NCBI GenBank assembly: GCA_964549335.1
Contig: CAZJUQ010000020.1
Coordinates: forward strand, 1-64,000
DNA: 64,000 bases
Source: Sulfidibacterium sp964549335
GTDB lineage: Bacteria; Bacteroidota; Bacteroidia; Bacteroidales; F082
Direction: 5' to 3'
In this document: positions 9,087 through 18,052 of the stretch, piece after piece
How positions within the stretch are numbered: the stretch's first letter is position 1
How the letters are laid out: each line of letters begins with the position of its first letter
Made by a program: the position numbers and the translations under genes
The notes under the pieces: generated by a model
Databases searched by the model: none
What the model was told of the DNA's origin: nothing
What the model saw: only the letters and a program-made list of their open reading frames with translations

Positions 9087-9395
9087 TTAATGTTTATTCA
9101 TTTGAAACTCTTTTTGATAATCTATTTTGTTTAGGGGTATATTTTTACATGAAATGTTTTTGCCCAATATTTCCCCTTTCGGAATATTGTGTTGTACGGT
9201 AATGTTTTTTTGAATATTCCAACGGGAATTTACTTTTTCCACGGCTTTGTTTATCAAAAACACCGCATTCGTTTTGGTTCCGGCTTTCCGTTGCTGAAGA
9301 CGAAAATGCTGTCGGTGCAATTACCGTTTTTAATACGGAATATCTTTTCAAAAACACCATTATTATCATTTATATAAGCCCGTGATGATTTGTTT
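9087..9395 (-). pseudogene. Frameshifted fragment between two GH29 genes
   Basis: The 313-bp gap between the fucosidase genes is not empty. One minus frame reads KNKSSRAYINDNNGVFEK, then FRIKNGNCTD and FSNGKPEPKRMRCF, before a stop near 9254. A +1 shift at that point continues as VFLINKAVEKVNS, NITVQHNIPKGE and KIDYQKEFQMNKH to a stop at 9087. The joined reading looks like the beta-rich tail of an exported hydrolase. A decayed gene or a lost C-terminal domain is the simplest reading. The parent family is not identified, and a sequencing frameshift is possible. Confidence 0.4.
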
Positions 9396-10856
9396 TTACT
9401 GATTTTCAATTTTAAATGTCCAGGCATATTTGCACGGGGGCTTTTTTTGATAGCGGCGGGGTATTTTAATTACAAAACCTTTATCTTTTTTTTGCCATTT
9501 CAAAGGTTCTTTTGTTCCCAGCAAAAACACTCCGGCATTGTCATCCGGTGTAAACGATTTTATGACTACACTGCCGGGCATTTGCATTTGGTCTTCGGCG
9601 GCAAGATATACGGCATACAAAGTTTCCCCTTTTTGGGTAAAACATATATTGTTCTCCTTGTAAGGGGCAATAGGCCGTGTGTCGTAAATCGCCTCGCTGT
9701 TAATTTTCATCCATGCTCCGATGTCTTTCAACAGTCTGTATGCGTCGCTATGCCATTGACCTTTTGGTCCCGGGGCTATGTTCAGCAACAGGTTTCCTCC
9801 TTTGGCAACGATATCCACCAAAAGGTGGACGGCTTTGTATCCGCTCATATATTTGGCGTTGGGTACCCACGACCAGCCCCCGCCCGCAATAATACACGAC
9901 TCCCACGGATATGGCAGTGCTTTGCCGGGAACCCTGTTTTCGGGTGTGAGGTAGTTTTGATTTTTTCCGTAAACGGCGCGGTCAACAACAATGAGCCCGG
10001 GTTGTTTTTTACGTGCTTCTTGTACCAACTCGTCCATTTTTATATCCTGATTTACGACGGTTCTTTTAATGAAGCCCGTTTCGGTTTTCGAAGCTTGTTT
10101 ATTATACCACTTTGCAATGTCCTCTTTCGATTTTTTCGATACCCAGCCGCCGTCTAACCACAAAATATCTATTTTGCCGTAACCGGTCATAAGTTCCATA
10201 ATTTGCTTATGGGTATAATCGACGAATTTTTCCCATTTGCCGGGATAAATACCCGGATCGTAGTTAACGTTACGGTCACGCGGAGGAAAATATGGGTCCC
10301 AATAGTATTTGCTGTGCCAATCGGGTTTTGAAAAATATGCTCCCGTCCAAAATCCTTCGGAGCGGAATGCTTTGAAAATCTCTTTGGTAATGTTTGCCCT
10401 CGGGTTCGAATGGAACGGGCATGCCTTGTCGGTAATCTTATAATCGGTCTGTTTTGTGTCGAACATACAAAAGCCGTCGTGGTGTTTGGTGGTAAATATT
10501 ACATAACGCATTCCCGCCTCTTTGGCTGCTTTTGCCCATTTCTCAGGATTAAAGTCAACAGGGTTGAATGTTGTCTTCAGGTTTTCGTATTCTTTTACGT
10601 ATTCGAAATAGTTGCCCGGATTTCCCCCCTTTTTGCGTTCGCACCATCCGTAATCCTCGGGACATATGGACCACGATTCCACAATGCCCCATTGGCTGTA
10701 TGTTCCCCAGTGCATCAGCAAACCGAATTTTAGATTTTGCCACTGTTCAAGTTTTTTTAAAACAAGTGTGTCGGTTTCGGGCACATAGCTCTTATCTTCT
10801 TGTGCAATTCCGTATGTGGATACCGCCAATATGGCGAAAACTAATAAATATTTCAT
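9396..10856 (-). CDS. Alpha-L-fucosidase, glycoside hydrolase family 29 (second copy)
   Basis: 486 residues with a signal peptide ending near GIAQ (residue 19). GH29 motifs: NLKFGLLMHWGTYSQWG (41-57), FTTKHHDGFCMFD (121-133) and ILWLDGGWVS with the nucleophile Asp at residue 235. Divergent from the neighbouring 441-residue GH29, with a longer insertion around residues 185-205, so the two probably differ in linkage or aglycone preference and are not a recent duplication. It lies 21 bp downstream of the GH95 gene, consistent with one transcript. Expected to release fucose from oligosaccharides in the periplasm. Confidence 0.9.
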   Translation of the reverse strand: MKYLLVFAILAVSTYGIAQEDKSYVPETDTLVLKKLEQWQNLKFGLLMHWGTYSQWGIVESWSICPEDYGWCERKKGGNPGNYFEYVKEYENLKTTFNPVDFNPEKWAKAAKEAGMRYVIFTTKHHDGFCMFDTKQTDYKITDKACPFHSNPRANITKEIFKAFRSEGFWTGAYFSKPDWHSKYYWDPYFPPRDRNVNYDPGIYPGKWEKFVDYTHKQIMELMTGYGKIDILWLDGGWVSKKSKEDIAKWYNKQASKTETGFIKRTVVNQDIKMDELVQEARKKQPGLIVVDRAVYGKNQNYLTPENRVPGKALPYPWESCIIAGGGWSWVPNAKYMSGYKAVHLLVDIVAKGGNLLLNIAPGPKGQWHSDAYRLLKDIGAWMKINSEAIYDTRPIAPYKENNICFTQKGETLYAVYLAAEDQMQMPGSVVIKSFTPDDNAGVFLLGTKEPLKWQKKDKGFVIKIPRRYQKKPPCKYAWTFKIENQ

Positions 10857-10877
10857 CTTTTTTGAATTTTGTTTTGT

Positions 10878-13253
10878 CTATTCCTGTTTCAATAAGTTCA
10901 GCTTTTTATCCAGGCGGTACGATTCCCCTTTTTCTGTAAAAAACCTTTTTGAAATGTTGCCGTATTTTATTTTGCACACTCCTCCGTTGTTCGAGTGCAA
11001 AACGGCCTGTTCAAGTCTTCCCTCTTTCCACTCCATATCAACGGTGAAGCCGCCTTTGGCGCACAATCCGTAAACCTTCCCCTGTGGCCACTCTCCGGGC
11101 AGTGCAGGCAGCAGGTTTATGGTGTCGTTGTAACTTTGCAAAAGCATTTCGGCAATGGCTGCCGTTGCTCCGAAGTTGCCGTCTATTTGAAAAGGCGGGT
11201 GTGTGTCGAACAAGTTGTTAAGTGTCGATTTTCTGAATAGAGCTTGTAAATTTTCATACGCTTTTCCGGGTTCCAAAAGGCGTGCATACAGGCTTATTAT
11301 CCAAGCCCTGCTCCAACCCGTATGTCCTCCTCCGTGTTTCAGACGTTTTTCCAGGGTCTTTCCGGCGGCTTTAAACAATTGGGGAGTTTGCGGCGTTATT
11401 TGTTCCAGCGGATACAAACCCAACAGGTGCGACATATGTCTGTGTCCCGGCTCCCACTCCCCGTAATCCTTTATCCATTCCATTATAGTGCTGTCTTTTC
11501 CTACTCTTATTTTGGGGATTTTTTTCTCTATTTGTTGCCACTTTTTTACCGATTCCGCACAAGTGTCCAAAACTTTACACGCCTCTATGCAATGTTTTAT
11601 GTGTGCGCGTATCAATTCGTTATCTATTGTGGGGGCGTAGGTCAGCTGACAACGGCAATCGCTCTCTTTTAATTTATATGAATTTTCGGGCGACATTGAA
11701 GGATTTGTAACAAGCATACCGTCCTTTTCCACAAGGAAATCGCTTACAAATTCCATAGCCTCTTTCATTATGGGGAAAGCTCTGTTTTTAAGGTATTGTG
11801 TATCCATGGTATATTCGTAATGCCGCCAAAGCGGAAAAGTCATCCAAACACCGCTCATGGGCGACATGCCCCAGCGCATATCGGCGTTGGGTGCCGTTTT
11901 GCCGAATATATCGGTGGCATGGTGTATTACCCACCCGCGGCAGCCGTACATCTTTCTTGCGGTAATCCTGCCCGGAACACGCCATTTATCCACAAAATTC
12001 ACAAGGGGTATTACCGTCTCGCTTAAGTTGCAAACTTCGGCTGGACTGTAGTTCATCTCGAGGTTTATGTTGGTATGGTAGTCCGATTCCCATGGGGCGT
12101 TGATATGTCTGTTCCAAATTCCTTGCAAATTTGCCGGTAGCACTCCGGGAGCTCTTGAACTGTTCATCAACAGATACCTGCCGTATTGAAAATAGAGTGC
12201 TGTCAGGGCGGGGTCTTTCTCTCCCGCTTTAACTCTTTTCAACCTGACGTCCGTGGGCAATGTGTCGGTTTGTACGTCGCCCAGTTCTATTTTTACCCGT
12301 TCGAATATTGAAGCGTGGTTTGATACATGTCTCTTTTTTAATTCGTTATATGGAGTGTCTTTTACTTTGTCTAATATCGAATTGCAAACATCCAAAGGTT
12401 TTATATCTCTGTCGAAATTCAGTTTCTCAATATTGTAATCGGTGGCCGCCGTTAGCAAAATTGTTAATTCGTCAGCATTTTCAACTTTAAGTGTAGAATC
12501 GCCGGGGACAATGCTTCCCCCTTTGTTAAGGGCAATAAGTTTTGCAGCAAATTTCATATGCTTTCCTCCCTTGCCTTTTGCGGGGTCGGGTTTGTCAACA
12601 ACTTGACCTTTCATAACAATATCTTTGCCTTTGGCGGTAACAACGGCGTCTTTTACCCGGGTTAAGGCAATCTTTACATTTATCGAACCGGGTTTGCCGG
12701 CAACCAAATGTATTACAACAACATTGTCGGGCGACGAAACAAATATTTCACGCATAAAATTTACCCCGTCGATGCTGTACGAAGTTTTACCGACGCCTGC
12801 GTTTAACGTTAACGACCTGTTGTATGCCGAATAGGGCTTCAAACTGTCTGAAAGCAGGTACAGATTGCCGAGGGTTTGATACGAGCGAAATCGGGGAGGA
12901 GTTGCCAAAAGGTCTTTATTGGCAAGGTCGTAAGCCTCTTTTATCTGTTCGTTGAATATCAATCGTCTTACTTCGGGCAACGATTTTAGAGCGTTTTTGT
13001 TATTCACGTCAAAGTTGTATCCCCCCCACAAACTCTCTTCGTTAAGTTGAATACACTCGTTATATACCCGTCCGTAAACCATGGCTCCAAGGCGTCCGTT
13101 TCCAAGTGGTAATGCTTCGTTCCAATCGGTTGCCGGTTTATTGTACCATAGTCTGTACACAGGATTAAATTCCGTTTTTGCATCGTGTCGTTTACACGAG
13201 GTAAATATAATTACTGCCGACAGTATTGCGGTAAAATATGTTTTCAACTGCAT
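10878..13253 (-). CDS. Alpha-L-fucosidase, glycoside hydrolase family 95 lipoprotein
   Basis: 791 residues with a lipoprotein signal (IIFTSCKR, Cys at about 20). The N-terminal GH95 signature is plain: LWYNKPATDWNEALPLGNG, RLGAMVYG and QLNEESLWGG. The (alpha/alpha)6 catalytic domain holds NLEMNYSPAEVCN (the family usually has NYWPAE; here Ser replaces Trp) and FQIDGNFGATAAIAEML, whose Asp and Asn belong to the inverting catalytic set. GH95 enzymes usually cut alpha-1,2-fucose, as on blood-group H-type glycans or xyloglucan; some are galactosidases. First gene of the four-gene minus-strand block. No SusC/SusD or regulator lies next to it in the window. Confidence 0.9.
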   Translation of the reverse strand: MQLKTYFTAILSAVIIFTSCKRHDAKTEFNPVYRLWYNKPATDWNEALPLGNGRLGAMVYGRVYNECIQLNEESLWGGYNFDVNNKNALKSLPEVRRLIFNEQIKEAYDLANKDLLATPPRFRSYQTLGNLYLLSDSLKPYSAYNRSLTLNAGVGKTSYSIDGVNFMREIFVSSPDNVVVIHLVAGKPGSINVKIALTRVKDAVVTAKGKDIVMKGQVVDKPDPAKGKGGKHMKFAAKLIALNKGGSIVPGDSTLKVENADELTILLTAATDYNIEKLNFDRDIKPLDVCNSILDKVKDTPYNELKKRHVSNHASIFERVKIELGDVQTDTLPTDVRLKRVKAGEKDPALTALYFQYGRYLLMNSSRAPGVLPANLQGIWNRHINAPWESDYHTNINLEMNYSPAEVCNLSETVIPLVNFVDKWRVPGRITARKMYGCRGWVIHHATDIFGKTAPNADMRWGMSPMSGVWMTFPLWRHYEYTMDTQYLKNRAFPIMKEAMEFVSDFLVEKDGMLVTNPSMSPENSYKLKESDCRCQLTYAPTIDNELIRAHIKHCIEACKVLDTCAESVKKWQQIEKKIPKIRVGKDSTIMEWIKDYGEWEPGHRHMSHLLGLYPLEQITPQTPQLFKAAGKTLEKRLKHGGGHTGWSRAWIISLYARLLEPGKAYENLQALFRKSTLNNLFDTHPPFQIDGNFGATAAIAEMLLQSYNDTINLLPALPGEWPQGKVYGLCAKGGFTVDMEWKEGRLEQAVLHSNNGGVCKIKYGNISKRFFTEKGESYRLDKKLNLLKQE

Positions 13254-13779
13254 TTTTTTACAAATATAATAATAGAATAAATTATCTTTGATGACACCGT
13301 AACCCGTTAATATGTTGTAAACAGCCTCGGTTTCCCTTAATTACTTATGTTGCATATGCGTAATTCCAACACTTTGTTCTCTTTATAGTCGTTATTTTTT
13401 TCTACTGTGGCGGCGTACGGGCTGTCCGCTTATAGTCCTCGGCGGCGGCACTATTCGGCAATGGCGTTTTCAGGGGCTTCCTCACGTCAGCCCTGCCTCC
13501 GCCTGCCTCATTAGTGCTGCCGCCTGCGGGCTGCCGCTTCCATCCCTGCCGCGTTCCCCTTCCGTTCTTAACATCTCTCCTAAAACCTCTCTTTTTTAAC
13601 TCTTTCCGTAATTTTGCACAATCCTTTCCCTAAGAAAAAGACTCATACCTGATTTTACAACGGAATATGCTGTTTGTCCGCATTTAATGTCTTGCATGCC
13701 CTTTAAGTAAAACCCTTAATTTTATACGCAAATACCCTTAAAAAACATTACGGAATTTTAAATGTCAAAAAATATCTTA
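13254..13779. other. Long intergenic region with GC-rich block
   Basis: About 580 bp between the GH95 start and the gdhA start carry no credible gene. A GC-rich block at about 13411-13570 (repeated GGCGGC, GCCTGCC and CTGCCGCC strings) contrasts with the AT-rich flanks and looks like an inserted intergenic element. The last 150 bp are AT-rich leader. Confidence 0.5.
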
Positions 13780-13787
13780 TACATTTG
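13780..13787 (+). promoter_or_regulatory. -7 box for gdhA
   Basis: TACATTTG matches TAnnTTTG and lies 48 bp before the gdhA start codon. No clear -33 TTG was seen. Confidence 0.5.
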
Positions 13788-13834
13788 ACAACGTTAAATA
13801 ATAAAGTTTAACCTTTTAATAAATAAAACAGAAT

Positions 13835-15181
13835 ATGGCAAATTACGAAGAACTGGTAAATGACTTTATGGCTAAAGTTATTGCCAAAAATCCCGGCGAA
13901 GTTGAATTTCATCAAGCCGTTCACGAAGTAGTGGAATCGTTGGTTCCTTACATCGAAGAGAATCCTCAATACAAAGAAGCAAAAATTTTGGACCGCATGG
14001 TTGAACCCGAGCGTGTTATTATGTTCCGTGTTCCTTGGTTGGACGACAAAGGCAACGTTCAAATCAATCGCGGTTTCCGTATAGAGATGAACAGCGCCAT
14101 TGGTCCTTACAAAGGCGGTTTGCGTTTCCATCCTACCGTTAATCTCGGAATCTTGAAATTCCTTGCATTTGAACAGGTATTTAAAAACTCGTTGACAACT
14201 CTCCCCATGGGTGGCGGTAAAGGTGGTTCCGATTTCGACCCCAAAGGTAAATCCGACAACGAAGTTATGCGTTTTTGCCAAAGCTTCATGACAGAGTTAC
14301 AACGTCACATTGGTCCCAATACCGACGTTCCCGCAGGCGACATCGGCGTTGGCGGACGCGAAATAGGTTTCTTATACGGTCAATACAAAAGATTGAGAAA
14401 CGAATTTACAGGCGTGTTGACAGGTAAAGGTCTTGAATGGGGCGGTTCACTTATTCGTCCCGAAGCTACCGGTTATGGTGCCACCTACTTTGCCGAAGAG
14501 ATGCTTAACAAAAAAGGCGACAGCTTAAAAGGTAAAACCGTTGTTATCTCCGGTTCGGGTAATGTTGCTCAATATGCCACCGAAAAAGTTACCCAACTCG
14601 GCGGTAAAGTTGTTACCCTTTCCGACTCTTCGGGATACATCTACGACCCCGACGGTATCGATGCCGAAAAATTGGCTTTCGTTATGGAACTGAAAAACGT
14701 AAAACGCGGTCGTATTAAAGAATATGCCGACAAATACGGTGTGGAATATCATGCAGGCGAACGTCCTTGGGGTGTTAAATGCGAAGTGGCAATGCCTTGT
14801 GCAACTCAAAACGAAGTTAACGAAGAGGATGCAAAAACACTCGTTGCCAACGGTTGTTATGTTGTTTCCGAAGGTGCTAACATGCCTTCTACTCCCGAAG
14901 CCGTTGAGGTATTCCAGTCTCATAAAATTCTTTATGCTCCCGGAAAAGCTGCCAATGCCGGTGGTGTTGCCGTTTCGGGTCTGGAAATGAGCCAAAACTC
15001 ACTTCGTTTGAGCTGGACTCGCGAAGAGGTTGACAGCCGCTTGCACCAAATCATGAAAGATATTCACGCAACCTGTGTTAAATACGGTTCGGAAGGTGAT
15101 TATGTGGATTATGTTAAAGGTGCTAACATCGGCGGTTTCGTTAAAGTTGCCGATGCCATGATGGCTCAGGGTGTAGTTTAA
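13835..15181 (+). CDS. gdhA: Glutamate dehydrogenase (hexameric type)
   Basis: 448 residues, the usual length of hexameric bacterial glutamate dehydrogenases. Catalyses 2-oxoglutarate + NH4+ + NAD(P)H to glutamate. Substrate-site motifs: PYKGGLRFHP with Lys93, LPMGGGKGGSDFDPKG with the catalytic Lys129, and VPAGDIGVGGREIGFLYG. The Rossmann coenzyme domain has VVISGSGNVAQYA (about 228-240). Overall similarity to NADP-type enzymes suggests an assimilatory role, but coenzyme choice was not decided by a single residue. Monocistronic: own -7 box upstream and a strong terminator just downstream. Codon use is clean and biased, as in highly expressed genes. Confidence 0.95.
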   Translation: MANYEELVNDFMAKVIAKNPGEVEFHQAVHEVVESLVPYIEENPQYKEAKILDRMVEPERVIMFRVPWLDDKGNVQINRGFRIEMNSAIGPYKGGLRFHPTVNLGILKFLAFEQVFKNSLTTLPMGGGKGGSDFDPKGKSDNEVMRFCQSFMTELQRHIGPNTDVPAGDIGVGGREIGFLYGQYKRLRNEFTGVLTGKGLEWGGSLIRPEATGYGATYFAEEMLNKKGDSLKGKTVVISGSGNVAQYATEKVTQLGGKVVTLSDSSGYIYDPDGIDAEKLAFVMELKNVKRGRIKEYADKYGVEYHAGERPWGVKCEVAMPCATQNEVNEEDAKTLVANGCYVVSEGANMPSTPEAVEVFQSHKILYAPGKAANAGGVAVSGLEMSQNSLRLSWTREEVDSRLHQIMKDIHATCVKYGSEGDYVDYVKGANIGGFVKVADAMMAQGVV

Positions 15182-15206
15182 TACATTCACATTACAGCTT
15201 ATCATT

Positions 15207-15245
15207 AAAAAATCGTCCCGCACCAAGGCGGGGCGATTTTTTTTA
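15207..15245 (+). terminator. Rho-independent terminator after gdhA
   Basis: Stem AATCG-T-CCCGC / GCGGG-G-CGATT (15211-15237), with one T-G pair, is followed by a T-run into 15244. Confidence 0.9.
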
Positions 15246-15251
15246 TATTTG
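15244..15251 (+). promoter_or_regulatory. -7 box for phosphofructokinase gene
   Basis: TATATTTG matches TAnnTTTG. It overlaps the ATG-like position 15249, which supports the downstream start at 15294. Confidence 0.55.
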
Positions 15252-15293
15252 CCCCGATATTATTTTTCAAAAATCAAAATTAATTTTTCAAAA

Positions 15294-16511
15294 ATGAAAG
15301 ATACAGTTGCTATTTTGTGCGGCGGAGGTCCTGCCCCCGGCATTAATTCGGTAATAAGTTCCGTTTCACATGTGTTTCTCGAAAGCGGATACCGCGTTCT
15401 CGGTATTCACGAGGGATACAAAGGGTTGTTCTCCGGCGACCGCAAACTCGTAGAAATAGATTTTACCTTTGCTGATGCCATTCACAACAGGGGTGGGTCG
15501 GCTTTGAAAATGAGCCGCCACAAACCCGCCGACAGTGAGTTCAGTACCGACTTTTTTGTTGAAAACAATGTGAAACTCCTTGTTACAATAGGCGGCGACG
15601 ATACCGCTTCCACGGCAAACCGTATCTCCAAATTTTTACGAAACCACAATGTGCAAATTCAAAATATACATGTCCCCAAAACCATTGACAACGATTTGCC
15701 CTTACCTGAAGACACACCCACGTTCGGATATCAATCGGCAAAACAGGAAGGGGTCAGAATAGCACAAACAATATACGAAGATGCCCGTACCAGCGGAAAC
15801 TGGTTTGTTGTTGCAGCCATGGGACGCGAAGCGGGTCACCTTGCATTCGGTATCGGGGCGGCTTCCCATTTCCCCATGATTGTTATTCCCGAAATGTTTA
15901 ATAAAGTTGACGTTACTTTCGACCGTATTATACGTTTGATAATTTCCGCTATCGTAAAAAGAAAAATTGCAGGAATACCCTACGGTGTTGCAATAGTCAG
16001 CGAAGGGGTTTTCCACTTTATGTCGGACAGTGAGATTGAAAACTCGGGAATAGATTTTACGTACGACGACCATGGTCATCCCGAACTCGGAAACGTAAGC
16101 AAAGCGCATATCTTTAATGTGCTTCTTCAAAACCGGTTAAAAGAACTCGGACTAAAAGTTAAAAGCCGTCCCGTGGAGTTGGGTTACGAACTGCGTTGTG
16201 TTCAGCCCACGGCTTTCGATTTGATGTATTGCGGCCTGCTGGGTTACGGCGTAAAAAAACTCTTCGACGAAGGAAGAACAGGTTGCATGGTTACGGCAAG
16301 CCCCTCGGGAAAAATATCACCGCTTTATCTTGATGACGTTGCCGATGAACAGGGAAAGGTTAAACCTCGTCTGGTAAATCTTGAAGGCGACAAACCCAAG
16401 CTGGTATTTAATAACGGTTTGCAATTTATTGAACCCGGCGATTACGAAGAGGCAAAAAAATATCTCCCCAATCCCGTAGAGTACGATTTTAGGAAAATTT
16501 TGGATTGGTAG
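15294..16511 (+). CDS. pfkA: 6-phosphofructokinase, probably PPi-dependent
   Basis: 405 residues from the ATG at 15294; the longer ORF from 15249 would begin inside the -7 box and adds a non-conserved MPRYYFSKIKINFSK. The PFK fold is plain: CGGGPAPGINSVI, GYKGLFSG, IGGDDTAST and PKTIDNDLP. Two positions decide the phosphoryl donor in this family: Asp103 after GGD (ATP enzymes have Gly) and Lys129 in PKTIDND (ATP enzymes of the E. coli type have Gly). Both point to diphosphate, so the enzyme would phosphorylate fructose-6-phosphate reversibly with PPi. This is inference from known residue rules. Single-gene unit between gdhA and the DUF5606 gene. Confidence 0.9.
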   Translation: MKDTVAILCGGGPAPGINSVISSVSHVFLESGYRVLGIHEGYKGLFSGDRKLVEIDFTFADAIHNRGGSALKMSRHKPADSEFSTDFFVENNVKLLVTIGGDDTASTANRISKFLRNHNVQIQNIHVPKTIDNDLPLPEDTPTFGYQSAKQEGVRIAQTIYEDARTSGNWFVVAAMGREAGHLAFGIGAASHFPMIVIPEMFNKVDVTFDRIIRLIISAIVKRKIAGIPYGVAIVSEGVFHFMSDSEIENSGIDFTYDDHGHPELGNVSKAHIFNVLLQNRLKELGLKVKSRPVELGYELRCVQPTAFDLMYCGLLGYGVKKLFDEGRTGCMVTASPSGKISPLYLDDVADEQGKVKPRLVNLEGDKPKLVFNNGLQFIEPGDYEEAKKYLPNPVEYDFRKILDW

Positions 16512-16536
16512 TTATACCTTTTCACAAATATTAAAT

Positions 16537-16544
16537 TATTTTTG
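16537..16544 (+). promoter_or_regulatory. -7 box for DUF5606-pyrD-permease unit
   Basis: TATTTTTG matches TAnnTTTG, 28 bp before the ATG at 16573. Confidence 0.5.
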
Positions 16545-16572
16545 CATTTGGTAAATTAAGGAAAACAGAAAA

Positions 16573-17028
16573 ATGGATTTTAGTAAAATTTTGTCGATAG
16601 CAGGAAAACCGGGCCTTTTTAAATTGATAGGAGAGGCTAAAAATAATATAGTTGTCGAATCGTTAACCGACGGTAAAAAACAACCCGCATTCTCGCACGA
16701 ACGTATAAGTTCGCTTAAAGAGATTAGCATTTACACCGAAACGGGTGACGAACCCCTTGAGGATGTGCTGAAAAAAATTTTTGAAGTGCAACAGGCAAAA
16801 CCCGTGGAAAATGTAAAAAAGATGAGCGGAAACGATTTGAAAACTCTTTTTGAAAAAGCAGTACCCGATTACGATAAAGATGCTGTATATGTTTCCGACA
16901 TGAAAAAAGTTTTTACTTGGTATAATATCCTTTTGGAAAAAGGTTTGCTCGACTTCCCGGAGGAGAAAAACGAGGATGAAAATTCCGGAACAACCGATAA
17001 TGGTAATGGTGATGAAAAAGCAGAATAA
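16573..17028 (+). CDS. DUF5606 domain protein
   Basis: 151 residues. The N-terminal about 70 residues (MDFSKILSIAGKPGLFKLI, then VVESLTDGKKQPAF and ISIYTETGDEPLEDV) match the DUF5606 family, which is confined to Bacteroidetes and has no known function. A helical middle part (NDLKTLFEKAVPDYDKDAVY) and an acidic, low-complexity tail (EEKNEDENSGTTDNGNGDE) follow. No signal peptide, so cytoplasmic. The pyrD start follows 2 bp after its stop, so the two are probably co-transcribed. Confidence 0.8.
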   Translation: MDFSKILSIAGKPGLFKLIGEAKNNIVVESLTDGKKQPAFSHERISSLKEISIYTETGDEPLEDVLKKIFEVQQAKPVENVKKMSGNDLKTLFEKAVPDYDKDAVYVSDMKKVFTWYNILLEKGLLDFPEEKNEDENSGTTDNGNGDEKAE

Positions 17029-17030
17029 TT

Positions 17031-18050
17031 ATGCTTTACAAGCATATTATAAAACCCTTTTTCTTTTTATTCGACCCCGAAAAGGTACACGGCTTTGTAT
17101 CTCTGTTTATTAAATTTTCTTTTAAAATACCGGGCGTAGTTCCGTTAGTGCGCTATTACGCCGGTAGTAACGGTAAAAATGAGGGGTTCGACCTGTTAAA
17201 TTTGCATTTTAAAAACAGGGTGGGTCTTGCCGCCGGTTTCGATAAAAATGCCGAACTTATTGATGAACTATCGTCGTTTGGTTTCGGTTTTATTGAGGTT
17301 GGTGCCGTTACACCGGAACCCCAAAGCGGAAACCCCAAACCCCGCCTTTTCCGTTTGCCGCACGATAAAGCACTGGTAAACCGCATGGGATTTAATAACA
17401 AAGGGGTGGATTTCTTGATAGGGAAACTCAAAAAGAGAAAATCCGACATTGTCGTCGGTGTTAATCTCGGAAAAAATACACATACTCCCAACAGTAAAGC
17501 GGCTGATGACTATGTTCTCCTTTTTGAAAAACTTTTCGATTTTGCCGATTATTTTGTGATAAACGTCAGTTGCCCGAATATTTCCGATTTGCGTGAGTTA
17601 CAAGACAAAGAGGCTCTTGAAAAAATATTGCTCGAAATAGAAAAGATAAATAACGCTAAACCCAACCCCAAACCGGTGCTCCTGAAAGTTTCGCCCGACC
17701 TTAACGATAACCAGTTGGACGAGGTTATCAATCTGGTAAAAACAACAGGTATTGCCGGTGTTGTTGCCGTAAATACGACGGTAAGCCGTAACGGATTGAA
17801 AACTTCGAAAACACTTGTGAATGCTATCGGTAAAGGAGGACTGAGCGGTGCGCCTCTAAAAAAGAGGGCTTTGGAGGTGGTAAGGTATTTGAAAGAAAAA
17901 TCCGAAAAAAAATTCCCCGTAATTGGGGTGGGAGGAATTTTTACGGCTGATGACGCCAACGAAATGTTTGCTGCCGGTGCCGATTTAATTCAGGTGTTTA
18001 CGGGATTTGTTTACGAAGGACCTTTTATTGCCAAAAAATTATTGAAATAA
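17031..18050 (+). CDS. pyrD: Dihydroorotate dehydrogenase (class 2-like)
   Basis: 339 residues. Oxidises dihydroorotate to orotate with FMN in pyrimidine synthesis. The N-terminal helical extension (residues 1-45, LYKHIIKPFFFLFDPEKVHG) is the membrane-associating part of quinone-linked class 2 enzymes. FMN and substrate motifs: GLAAGFDKNAE, VGAVTPEPQSGNPKPRLFRLP, NRMGFNNKG, VNTTVSR and VIGVGGIFTADDA. The base loop reads NVSCPN with Cys181, whereas class 2 enzymes normally have Ser here (NxSSPN) and class 1 enzymes have Cys. So class 2 by architecture but class 1-like at the base. No PyrK-type electron-transfer gene lies nearby. Starts 2 bp after the DUF5606 gene. Confidence 0.9.
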   Translation: MLYKHIIKPFFFLFDPEKVHGFVSLFIKFSFKIPGVVPLVRYYAGSNGKNEGFDLLNLHFKNRVGLAAGFDKNAELIDELSSFGFGFIEVGAVTPEPQSGNPKPRLFRLPHDKALVNRMGFNNKGVDFLIGKLKKRKSDIVVGVNLGKNTHTPNSKAADDYVLLFEKLFDFADYFVINVSCPNISDLRELQDKEALEKILLEIEKINNAKPNPKPVLLKVSPDLNDNQLDEVINLVKTTGIAGVVAVNTTVSRNGLKTSKTLVNAIGKGGLSGAPLKKRALEVVRYLKEKSEKKFPVIGVGGIFTADDANEMFAAGADLIQVFTGFVYEGPFIAKKLLK

Positions 18051-18052
18051 TT

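Noticed and set aside
9145..9369. 74-residue ORF as an intact gene
   Set aside because: It is in a third frame relative to the joined reading of the fragment and has no plausible start context.
9390..10157. 255-residue ORF on the plus strand
   Set aside because: Antisense shadow of the 486-residue GH29 gene; no domain seen.
13261..13268. TATATTTG on the minus strand just before the GH95 start as a promoter
   Set aside because: It would leave almost no leader before the ATG at 13253. It could be a chance match, so it was not listed.
13808..14281. 157-residue ORF antisense to gdhA
   Set aside because: gdhA is certain and covers it.
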